From NCBI GenBank assembly GCA_001972305.1, contig BDDD01001588.1, forward strand, positions 128,774-192,773: DNA of 64,000 nucleotides, written 5' to 3'. Positions 33,480 through 42,878 of the stretch are shown here, piece after piece. Positions within the stretch are counted from its first letter, which is position 1, and the number at the start of each line of letters is the position of its first letter. A program made the translations under genes and the position numbers. Source of the DNA: Cephalotus follicularis. Its lineage: Eukaryota; Streptophyta; Magnoliopsida; Oxalidales; Cephalotaceae. The notes beneath the pieces were generated by a model. It was not told where the DNA came from and made no database searches. It saw only the letters and a program-made list of their open reading frames with translations.

Positions 33480-34346
33480 ACAGTTCCTTTTCCAATGTCC
33501 TGGCTTTCCACATTGGAAGCATGGTCCCTTAGTAGGAGCTTCTGAGGCAGACTCCTAAGCAGGTGCAACTCTTGCAACAGGGTCCGGCACAGCATGCTGG
33601 TTTGTCTGATTAGGTGGTCTGGCATTCCCTAGTTTGAAAGATGTCGATCATGGTGGTATCATCCCATTTTTAGTCTTCCACTTCTCAAGGTTGGACTTGC
33701 CCTTCCTCTTGGGCCGACGGGACTGCCCTACCATCATGACTAGTGCCTTGCCCTTATTCATGTTCACTTCGGCTTCCCTCAGCATGTTTAGAAGGTCAGG
33801 CAGAGTAGCTGATATCCTATTCATGTTAAAATTGGTGATGAGACCAGAGAAGGAACATGGAAGCAAATGAAGGATCAGATCTGTGCTTAATTCAGCATCC
33901 TGAATGATGCCAAGAGCATCAAGACGTTCAATCTCATTGATCATCTTAAGCACATGATCATTAACAGAAGATCCTTCAGTCATTTTCGTGCCATACAGCT
34001 CAGCAGTGAGCTGAAACCGAGAGTTCCTAGTATTTTCTCCGTATAACTCGCGGAGATGTAGTAAGACTTCCCTAGAGTCTCGCATCGATTCATGCAGGAC
34101 TTGTAGGGAATTTCTCATCGATGACATTAGGTAGCTTTTAACTTTCTTTTCATCAGCCACCCATTTCCTATAAATGGCATGATCTTCGATTGCGGCATCT
34201 TCAGCAGGCAGTGCTGGCATAGGGGCATCTAGGACATAAACTATGTCCTTGGAATTCAAAACTATTTTGACATTCCATAGCCAGTCCACATAATTTGAAC
34301 CTGTCAGATGATTCGTCTAAAGAATTACAGTGAGTGGGTCTATCAT
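33480..34346 (-). pseudogene. Copia gag with zinc knuckle
   Basis: Gag from an ATG at 34346. A TAG is codon 10 (34319-34317), then the frame is open to a TGA at 33650 and continues in the same frame past a TAG near 33556. It contains the copia-type gag domain (NYVDWLWNVKIVLNSKD, YRKWVADEKKVKSYLMSSM, LRELYGENTRNSRFQLTAEL, LTTEF-like GLITNFNMNRISAT). The CFQCGKPGHWKRNC zinc knuckle near 33510 is intact (CX2CX4HX4C) and runs in frame into protease. Confidence 0.9.
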
Positions 34347-34567
34347 TGCGATGTCTATAGATATAAAATGAGGAAAATAATCATATAAATTCAATTTAAA
34401 TGTTTATAACCATAAAGATTTGGTCTTTAATCTTTTAGGTATTTTTCCTCTCAGGCTCCCACTGTTTTACGCAAATCCCATAACCCTCAAATATTATGGG
34501 AGGCGAGAAATAACAATCCAAGTCTCATGGATCTTATTTCCGAGTGGGGATTAGTGTCCTACAACAT

Positions 34568-34890
34568 ATTCAGTATAACCTTGACGGGGGCCAAAACGCT
34601 ATACTGAATCTTGTAGTTAGGCAAACTCTTGCCAACCATACAATAGCATGATTCTCGATCATTGCTTTTGCCTCTAGTGCACATATGACCTTGACGGGGG
34701 TCAAAACGCCATATGTATTCCAGTCAACTTTAACCTAACGTTAAACACACGATGAATCAATGAATGTAAATCTTGACGGGGGCCAAAACATTCACATTCA
34801 CAATTCATATGCATGTACATCTCATGTTCAACTTATATAGAAGTTCCCAAAAACGGTAAGCCTTGACGGGGGCCAAAACACTCACAATTT
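34568..34890 (-). repeat. Four hairpins with a conserved core in the copia leader
   Basis: Four copies of (C/T)CTTGACGGGGG(C/T)CAAAAC (plus strand) between the primer binding site and gag. Each lies between complementary arms: 34568-34577/34600-34609 (ATTCAGTATA, 10 bp, 22-nt loop); 34681-34687/34710-34716 (ACATATG, 7 bp, 22-nt loop); 34761-34767/34788-34794 (TGAATGT, 7 bp); and around 34856-34885 (GTAAG with CTCAC, 5 bp with one G-U pair in the minus-strand RNA). Arms differ completely between units while the core is constant. Confidence 0.88.
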
Positions 34891-35951
34891 CCAAGAGCAT
34901 CTATATCAGTTGCAATGGCAGAAGGCAACGTCTGAACACTCTCTTGTGACCATTTCGCTTGAACTTGATATCATGGTATAATTGAGGAATAATAATATAA
35001 CTCTTATTATTATTATTCATCATCCTGTTATTAATCAAATTACAGGTAGATGGCATATTATGGAGAGGCCGTTTGAACCTCTAGAGCATAATTTAGATAT
35101 GCTTCACATACTTACTATAAAGTAATGGCGAGTTATGGACTTTCCTACTGCAACTTTTTTGACTCTCAAACAAGCTGCTGGTCTCATTCCTAGGTATGTT
35201 ATTTCAATCATACATTCGCTCCCATACATGCATGGGTCTTGTAATATCTTCGTTCTTCTCAATCTTGCTTCCGCTATGACTCTTGCTCTTCAATTACATG
35301 ATACCAACTAAAAACTATAGAAACCTTAAAGTAAATCAAGGGGAGTTACAAGGAGGTGGAGAGGAATTAAATATACAAATTAAGAGATAGAAGAGAGACA
35401 TGCAAGTCTCAAAAATTTTTACAACTCGAAAATTATGAAAAATATAAACATATATTCAACACTTGAATAAAATAAGACAAAACTAGGTCAAGTCCATAGC
35501 CATACCATCATGCATATTCAATATCATTGAATTAACTAATAATCTTGATAGATACGTTTCTACAAATATACACAATTGATTGGGTAATAAAAGAAGAAAG
35601 AAAAAAAAATTCTGCCTTTTCACACTAAACCGTTGACGCTTTAAGATAAAGCGTCGACGTCCATGCGTTAAGCGTCGATGCTTAGCACAGTTTATCCACA
35701 CTTTACTATGTAAGCATCAATGCTTTTCTCAAATGTGTCAGAGCTTTAGCACCTAAGCATCGACGCTTTTCTCAAAAGCGTCAGTGTTTCGACGCTTTTC
35801 TCAAAAGCGTCGATGCTTAGGCATCTTCTTGCGATTGTTCGAAAGTGCTATCGCATTGCAATTCATCACATGCTTTCGTCTCATGGATTTAACCCAAACA
35901 ATTCAAACATATCATCAACAACATATTTCTAACTATATATATGCATCAAAT
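34891..35951. other. Copia 5' leader, noncoding
   Basis: Leader between the primer binding site and the hairpin array. It holds the AAGCG-type dyad array at 35630-35822 and no coding signal. Confidence 0.5.
35630..35822. repeat. AAGCG-armed TCGA dyad array
   Basis: GTTGACGCTTTAAG, AAAGCGTCGACGTC, TAAGCGTCGATGCTTAG, TAAGCATCAATGCTTTT, TAAGCATCGACGCTTTT, TTCGACGCTTTTCTC and AAAGCGTCGATGCTTAGG. Two forms, AAGCGTCGA(C/T)GCTT and AAGCATCAATGCTT, keep the dyad despite changed bases. Confidence 0.8.
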
Positions 35952-35965
35952 CCGCTTTGATACCA
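35952..35965 (-). other. Primer binding site
   Basis: On the minus strand TGGTATCAAAGCGG three bases after the 5' LTR, one base different from the usual initiator Met-tRNA complement TGGTATCAGAGC. Confidence 0.8.
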
Positions 35966-35968
35966 TTT

Positions 35969-37664
35969 TGTTGGAACCGTATGGCGATTTAAACAATAAA
36001 ATATCTAGATGCATAAAACCCTAATATATATATATTACTCACATTAATGGAGCGGCTCCTTCCTTCTTCCTTTTAGTCTTCTTGCTTCCAAAAGCGCAGG
36101 TTCCTTGTTTCTATGAAACGGTTCTAGCCTCCAAGTGTAGAAGGCCTCTAAGGTATCCACACCAAGCTTTAATTTCTAACACCCGGTTTCTCAACCTTTC
36201 AACTCTTGATTGTGTTCTTGAGAGAGAAAAGAGAGAAGACTCCAAAAGAACACAAAAACATGTACATTATAGGAGGGCTGGTGTACTCTATATATATAGT
36301 TGCTGCTAGACAATCATATTAGAACACAAACTCCTTTCCTTCTAGGAGAAGTCTCCTATTCCTTCTAGGAGAAGTCTCTTATTCCTTCTAGGAGAAGTCT
36401 CCTATTCCTTCTAGGAGAAGTCTTATTTTCCTTATAGATTTCTAATTTACCTTAATCTCATTAAGAATAATTAATCTCATTAATTATAATTAGAAAATCA
36501 TTATCCTAATTTTTCTCTCATAACCATGTTGGAAATATCAGCCCGTATTGTATGTGACCTTATGGGTTCACTATTACGCTGGCCGTAGGAATAAATCATG
36601 ACACTCACAATTATCCAATTAAATATTTATTATCACATGAAAAATATTCTCTTGGACATATCGAATAAAAACTCTTTTAATTCTTTTCTTCCAAGATTAA
36701 TTTGTCAATTTAATCTCGGGCATCCCACTAGTCCACCTTGACATCTAGCAATGCATAATGACCCCCAGGTAATATGAATAATTTGTGAACCACTATTTAC
36801 AGGTACGTGCACGTATAGTCTCTCCATTGACAATACTCTGATTAAATCTAGGGTACGGATTATGTCAGACCCCAATAGTTTAATCTTCAGCCTCGTGACT
36901 ATCTTTCATTAGCCTAAATAATATTAGAGGTGCCCCTCTAATATTCAACCAATAATATCACACTCTTGATATCTTGGCTAGCCTGGTCAGGCGCTTAATC
37001 GCTAACAAAAAATCATCCTGAGCATAATCTTCTTTTACTAGAAGGAATGAATTCATTGTTGCTAGTTCACATGCCTCCATACATAAGCGTACCATGTCCA
37101 ACTAATCCATGTATACACTTCATAGAATATGTATTTAAGCATCATCAAAACATAGCACCTTATGCACAAGACATCCAGTGATGGCTCATGTCCAAGGACC
37201 ACATGCACTGCTGTAAAACTAGAATTCTGTCTGACATGTAAGTAAAACTCCATACAGATATACTATCAACAACCACCTTCAATGAACTCTTGAAATGAGC
37301 ACCCACATAGTTGTCATAGCATCATCCATGCTAGTGAGTGTGAGATCAGTCACCCTCTGCTTACCGATCTAACAGTACGTGCTGGTCTATCCGGATTGAT
37401 CATGCCTTGAGTGTCAATCCTATGACAAGGAAGATTCAAAATAAAGTACACCGAGATTCCAATTCTCACATCATGATCTCATCATGAACTTGGTTATCTA
37501 ACTTCATTTTAGGGCATTCATTTACAATTAATTAAGCATGTATTAATGAAACGAACTCATAGCCATTGATAAAACATAAACATCTTCATTGAATTTATAA
37601 ATCGTTTATAAAAGATATAGTAAAAACAAGCTCAACACTGGCTCGCAGCACTTTATCTCTAACA
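35969..37664 (-). repeat. 5' LTR of copia element
   Basis: TGTTGGAACCGTATGG to ATCTCTAACA, 1696 bp. Compared with the 3' LTR (about 1.33 kb without the insertion) it has an extra stretch at about 36050-36430, including a 23-bp tandem repeat. Confidence 0.88.
36337..36428. repeat. 23-bp tandem repeat, four copies
   Basis: TCCTTCTAGGAGAAGTCTCC units start at 36337, 36360, 36383 and 36406. Each contains the inverted repeat TAGGAGA/TCTCCTA; unit 2 has TCTCTTA. The sister LTR near 15548 has about one degenerate unit. Confidence 0.9.
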
Positions 37665-37978
37665 ACAGCACCATTAACAATCATTTATACTCTTCCTCGG
37701 TATCCCCCACTTAGGGTGGTGCGAAATATGCACTCCAGACGTTGGAGGTAGAGGAGCCGGGATGGGATAACATTATATTTTAGGCAGACCCGTCCCTCGG
37801 GTTCCTCGGCTTTAGGAAGAGCAATATACGCACTCTAGGCATTATAGGCAGAGGTGAGGAACATAACATTCATAGTACCTTTATACTATCACACTATACA
37901 GTATAATTCACACTTTCATTACCATTGGTCAGTCATTATACATAACACTATACATTAACATTCATTTAACATTTGTAG

Positions 37979-38125
37979 CTCATCTCGAATGGTGATCCAT
38001 TGGCTCATCTCAATCGGTGATCCATTGGACTATCTCGGTGACCCTTCTAGGTCATCTCATTTGGTGACCCATTGGTTCATCTCGGGAATAGCCTTACTGC
38101 TTCATCTCAGTGGTGACCCAGTACA
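37979..38125. repeat. GGTGAYCC/GGTCATC repeat array in solo LTR
   Basis: Words GGTGATCCATTGG, GGTGACCCTTCTAGGTCATC and GGTGACCCATTGGTTCATC recur every 25-35 bp, joined by (T)CATCTC. The same kind of array lies at 41955-42130 and 59235-59430. Confidence 0.75.
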
Positions 38126-38239
38126 TTACATTAACACTACAATTCTATTTCACTGTGAGGTCTACCTTTACTACATTTTACTACATTGCTCTACACCCAT
38201 TATTCTTTCACTTTCATACCCTTTGTCGTGCTAGCCTTC

Positions 38240-39130
38240 TCTAAGGTTGGGCGCATAACGCATGCACAAGATGCACGCTCGGGATGCATGTCATGGCGTA
38301 CTATGATGCACTACTTTGAATGCTCAGACACATGCCATAGAGTGCATGGGCGCACTGCTCGGCAGGCTCGACACATGGTGAGGATGCACCACCTTGCATG
38401 CTCGGGCACATGCTTGAATGCTCGGATGCACTGCTCGGGCGCATGCATGGAGCACCTGGGAGCACCACTCGGCATGCTCGGGTGCATGCATTGCATGCTC
38501 AATGCTTAACGCTCATTCAGTAGGATGCTAAATATATATATAACGATCATGACTCAAGCTCGGGTGCACGACACTGCTCGGCATACTCGGCGTATGGAGT
38601 GCAATGACACACTGCTTGGCATGCTCGGCATGCTTGGTGCATTGGGGTGGCCGGACGCACTGCTCGGCATGCACAAGACTCATGCTCGAGACTCCTACGA
38701 TGGAGAGCTTGGGCGCACACGACATTTCATGCTCAGAGTCATGCTTGGGAGAGCTCGGGCGTGACACTGCATATAAAAGACGCATGCTCAGGACGTATGC
38801 AAGCGGGCAGCTTAGTGCTATCATCGCATGCTCAAGATGCATGGCGTTAGGGAGCTCGGGCGCTATGCCATGCTCGGGACGCATGGCATTAGGGAACTCA
38901 GGCCCTAGTCCATGCTCGGGACGCATGGAGTTAGGGAGCTCAGGTGCTCAATATATGGAGAGCTCGGCAGGCACGGGACGCATGCTCACACTTCGGAGAG
39001 CTCAGCATGCATATCATTACACGCTTGGCGTCTAACATTTCGTTGTGGAGAACACAACGCATAACATTGCATGGTCGGGCCTGTCATTGCACTGTGGAGA
39101 GCACAGTGCACAATATTGCATGGTTGACGC
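38240..39130. repeat. GCTCGG/GCATGC repeat array in solo LTR
   Basis: About fifteen GCTCGG and many GCATGC or CGCATG words at irregular spacing, such as ATGCTCGGGACGCATGG. Overlapping open frames on both strands rich in Cys, His, Met and Ser are repeat translations, not genes. Confidence 0.8.
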
Positions 39131-39872
39131 TTGACGTTACTCACTGCAATCAATATATAATATGCAACATTCCTTAAATCCTAGTACTTATTAGTTCCAG
39201 AGAGCTAGAATACACATTATCATAGCATTCGAAACAATACACATAAAGAGTGAATCCTACCTTAAATCTGAGAAGCTCACTTTCGTTTGCTCAGCACGCA
39301 CCACGCTTCCTTTCCTTCAGTTAAGCTCCCACATTCACTTCCCTTTCCTTTGCTCACTCTCTAGTAGCTTTCCTTGTCTCTTTCAAGGTTGGAGCTAAGG
39401 GGATTATATGGGCGTGAAAAAGGGGAGACAAGAATCCTCCAGATAACTGCATCCACTTTGTCTCTTTCTCTCAAAAACAACAGCAGCCGTCCCCATACTT
39501 ACCTCTCTTCTTTTTATAGCCAATAAGGAAGGCCCAAGAATTCCTTGGATGTTTATTGTCGATTTCTTGAAAATATGGACTGATAACTTGCATTGGTCAG
39601 CCCAACACCCTTTTCTTCCTCTTCCTTGGACCAAATTCGGCAGAAGGCTAGCTTTCTCCATTAATTACAATATTGCCCAATACCATAAGGCACATTTCGA
39701 AGCCCAAATATCATTCCTTCGTTATAAAAATTACGGGTGTTACAGATACGACCATACATTTTAGAGTTAGGTGGTGAGATACATTTCAGAGAATGCATTT
39801 TGGAAAAAGAATACTCGAATCTAACAATGTTCTATCCCACTTGTAGAAAAAATTTCTTTAGACAAGGGTTGG

Positions 39873-41325
39873 ATGCGTAAGCGGGTTGTCCAGGGGTTAC
39901 TAACGGAGGAATTTAATAGGGGTGTTCTCGATTTCCTTGATTTTGCATTTTCAAATAGAGAGTTTGTCTAGAATAGTAAGTTGAGTGTCATTGCAACCAT
40001 TGCAAGTTAAGGGCATTTGGAACTCGATCTGAAGTGCAGTTACATTTCTTGAGGAACGGTTTCACCCTTGATTACACGTTGTCAGATCAACATGGTGAAA
40101 TGAGGGAACATCGTTGGGTTATAGTAGAGTAGCCAAACCTCTCGAGTCCGAGGAATCCTTTTAGAGATCTTGTAATGGATGCTGGGGGTTTGGAGTTTGA
40201 TACTGGTGAAGATGACGAGTTTGCCTATGAACTTTTGAATCCCAATGTAAAAAAGCTCTATGAACTGCTTAAGGATGCGGATGCACCATTGTGGAATGGC
40301 TGTAAAAAACACACTAAGCTGTCTATGATGACGTGATTCATGAATATCAAGTCCAAGAAGGGGCCGAGGAAATTCTTCAGATCTTTAAGAGTAGAATGCT
40401 TGACGATGAGAAGTTTCCGGAGTCTTATTACAAGTTGAAACATATTATGAAGACATTGGCATTAGGCTAAGAAAATATAGATGCATGTGTCAATGATTGT
40501 ATGTTGTATTACGGGGAGAACAAGTATGCTACAGAGTGTCCAACATGTAATCATCGTAAATTCAAACCTTGTGGTGGATAAACGAGAAAGAAACATGTAC
40601 CTTACAGCGTTTTTGTCACTTTCCAATGGCACATGGACTTCAGAGGTTGTTTCAATCAGGTGAAACATCTGCTGATATGAGGTGACATAGTAAGAAGAGG
40701 AAGGATAACGACGGTGACGAAGTGGGAATGGTACACCCATTTGACAGTGAAGCTTGGAAGCACTATGATACTACTTTTCAATCTTTTGCTACAAAGGTTG
40801 CAATGTTAGAATAGGATTAGCAACGAATAGGTTTTGTCCTTTTGGGGTTAGTAGTTGTGTCTACTCTTGCTGGCCTATTTTTGTTTTCCTATACAATCTT
40901 CCACCTTGGTTGTGTATGACAAAGCCATTCATGTTCTTGTCCTAGATTATACCTAGACCTAAAAGCCTAGGGAAAGATATTGATTTGATTCTTCGTCCAC
41001 TTGCTAAGGAGTTGAAGCTGTTGTGGGAAACTGGAGTTGAAACCTATGAAGAGTCGTACAAGAAGAACTTTCAGATGAGGGCATCATTAATGTGGAGATT
41101 AGTGACTTTCCTGCCTATGGAATGCTGTTAGGCTGGAGTACTCTAGGTCATTTGGTATGCCCCTATTGAAGGGGTCGGACTAAGGGATTTATATTGAAGC
41201 ATAGTCAAAAATGTTCGTGGTTTGATTGTCATTGTCAATTGTTGCCTACAGACCACCAATTTTGAAGAGACAATAAAAAATTCTTGAAGAGCCGACTGGT
41301 GACCGAGGTGGGTGCGGAGAGGTTA
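39873..41325 (+). pseudogene. CACTA transposase, copy B, N-terminal and central part
   Basis: Decayed En/Spm TNP2/TNPD-type transposase. An ATG at 39873 opens the transposase-associated domain (RGVLDFLDFAFSNREF), followed, across many stops and frameshifts, by LWNGCKKHTKLSMMT near 40290. Further on come YGENKYATECPTCNH near 40511, a Pro-Arg-Pro-Lys-type block near 40950, then IEISDFPAYGMLLGWSTLGH-like and CPYC near 41090-41165, a signature of TNP2 transposases. It is split by the gypsy insertion at 41326 within a codon run that resumes at 60483. Far more decayed than the LTR elements nested in it, consistent with being older. Confidence 0.8.
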
Positions 41326-41954
41326 TGTCAGCCCCCGAACCATAGGATGGGCCCTACGGCCCGACACGTGGCATACCTACAATAATCACTATTCAATTAT
41401 CATAAAAATTTAAAACTTCAATCACAACTTCATATGCGGATATAAATTCCAAATAAAACATGTGGATAAGCCCAAAATATATGTATGTATACATAATTAT
41501 TCATTTGGCTCTGCCACAGGCCGGTAGGTCATATAGATACATAATTCTTACCTGCTAAACTGATCTTCAGGACTGCACTGCTGAAGAGAAGGACTTGCAG
41601 TGGTCTACTATCTCTTGGGTTGCTGAGACGCTCCACCTGTATCCGAACCTAACCCATTAGAATGAATGGGTCAGCAACCCATGGTCTTCTACCATATGCC
41701 GAGATGCGCAAATAGAGGAAATATAATATAACATAGAAATAAATGCGTGCATGAAACGTTATTGATATTGTATAAGAATTGCTTAAACCTTTTTATGTCA
41801 TCACTAGATGCACACAAGCCTTCCTCTGCCAAGGACGAGCCCATTCTAACAAGTCGGCAGACTAGAGTAGTATGGCAGAGATCGTTTCCTTGTAGGCAGA
41901 CAAGGTGATAAATATCGGCAGTAGTTATGTGCCTTCTATGTCGTTGTAGAATAT

Positions 41955-42130
41955 CTAAATGGGTGACCTACTTAGTCATCTCCTATATAGGTGACCTCTA
42001 CGGTCATCCCCTATTGGTGACCTCTATGGTCATCTTTGTTATTGGTGACCTCTATGGTCATCTCTGGGGTGGTGACTTCTTCGGTCATCTCTTTTACCGT
42101 TGACCTCTTCAGTCATCTATGGTATGACTT
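41955..42130. repeat. GGTGACC...GGTCATC array, 3' LTR
   Basis: Seven or eight units such as GGTGACCTCTACGGTCATC, spaced about 25 bp. Each is a short dyad (TGACC around a 5-base centre, then GGTCA) with some mismatched or G-T positions. Confidence 0.8.
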
Positions 42131-42239
42131 ATAGAATGTTTAATATTACTAGTTAATAGTTCATATTAGGGAAAGTAGTCTGCCTATCAATGTAAGTCCA
42201 CCTTATGTCCCTTTTGGAACTAGTCTGTTCGGCATACAT

Positions 42240-42640
42240 GGCTAGCAATGCTCAGCCGACTCGTGGTCGGGTACGCTTGGAGGACACAAGGTCTGGCATG
42301 CTCGGATGACTCGTGGGTCTGGCATGCTAGGAAGACTTATGCTCTGGCATGCTCCAACGACTCATGGTCTGGCATGCTCCGATGACTCGTGATCTGGCAT
42401 GCTCAAAGGACTCGTGGTCTAGCATGCTCGGATGACTCGTGGTCTGGCATGCTCCGACGACTCATTGTCTGGCATGCTCGTGGTCTTGCATGCTCGGACG
42501 ACTCGTGGTCTGGCATGCATGGAGGGCTCATGGTCTGGCATGCACGGAGGGCTCGTGGTCTGGCATGCTCGGAGGGCTCGTGGTCTGGCATGCTCGGACG
42601 AATAGTTATCTGGCATGCTCGGATGAATTTCTCCTCTAAG
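42240..42640. repeat. GGCATGCTCGG minisatellite, 14 units, 3' LTR
   Basis: Unit of about 25 bp, roughly ACTCGTGGTCTGGCATGCTCGG, with 14 GCATGC cores counted between 42296 and 42617. The same array in the sister LTR has 7. Confidence 0.88.
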
Positions 42641-42878
42641 TAACTTTCAAGTACTGAGCTCAACATATCCGTTCTAAAACATAACCAATGAAATCCTAGT
42701 CTAGCAAGCACAACAACAAACGCAATAATATTAACAACTATACAAACATCCCACACATAGCAACACATACAAAACAAGCACAGATGTCAAACATTGCACA
42801 CATATGCTGGTAGGAGCATATAGCAGCCTACCTTAATTCGGTTTAAAACGGAGAATATACTGCTTCACGCTTCGCACT

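Larger units (their letters stand above)
15475..37664 (-). mobile_element. Ty1/copia element (TSD ACAGC)
   Basis: Flanked by ACAGC at 15470-15474 and 37665-37669. On the minus strand the order is 5' LTR (37664 to 35969), primer binding site, hairpin-rich leader, gag, protease, integrase, RT, RNase H, purine tract and 3' LTR (29303 down, interrupted, to 15475). Protease before integrase before RT is the Ty1/copia order. Two younger insertions sit inside: a gypsy solo LTR in the 3' LTR and a Sirevirus-like solo LTR in the protease region. Coding frames contain several stops and at least one frameshift, so it is not autonomous. Confidence 0.9.
15002..39744 (-). mobile_element. Gypsy solo LTR with nested insertions (TSD GATAC)
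   Basis: Plus-strand termini are TGCAATGCCCCAAACC at 15002 and ACGGGTGTTACA at 39744, flanked by GATAC on both sides. Without the copia element at 15475-37664 it is about 2.55 kb with no internal coding region, so it is a solo LTR. By its ends it lies in minus orientation. Its right part contains a GGTGACC-type array (37979-38125) and a GCTCGG/CATGC array (38240-39130), in the same order as in the LTRs of the element at 41326-60482. Confidence 0.8.
41326..42878 (-). repeat. 3' LTR of gypsy element, distal part
   Basis: Starts TGTCAGCCCCCGAACC and aligns with 58590 onward (TGTCACGCCCCGAACTG). It contains two arrays and is cut at TTCGCACT by the younger gypsy; the sister LTR at 60010-60018 has the uninterrupted TTCGCACCG. 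Confidence 0.88.

Noticed and set aside
38186..39035. Overlapping open frames rich in Cys, His, Met and Ser on both strands
   Set aside because: Open because the underlying GCTCGG/GCATGC array lacks stops; the same applies to frames at 42389-42777 and 59549-59896.
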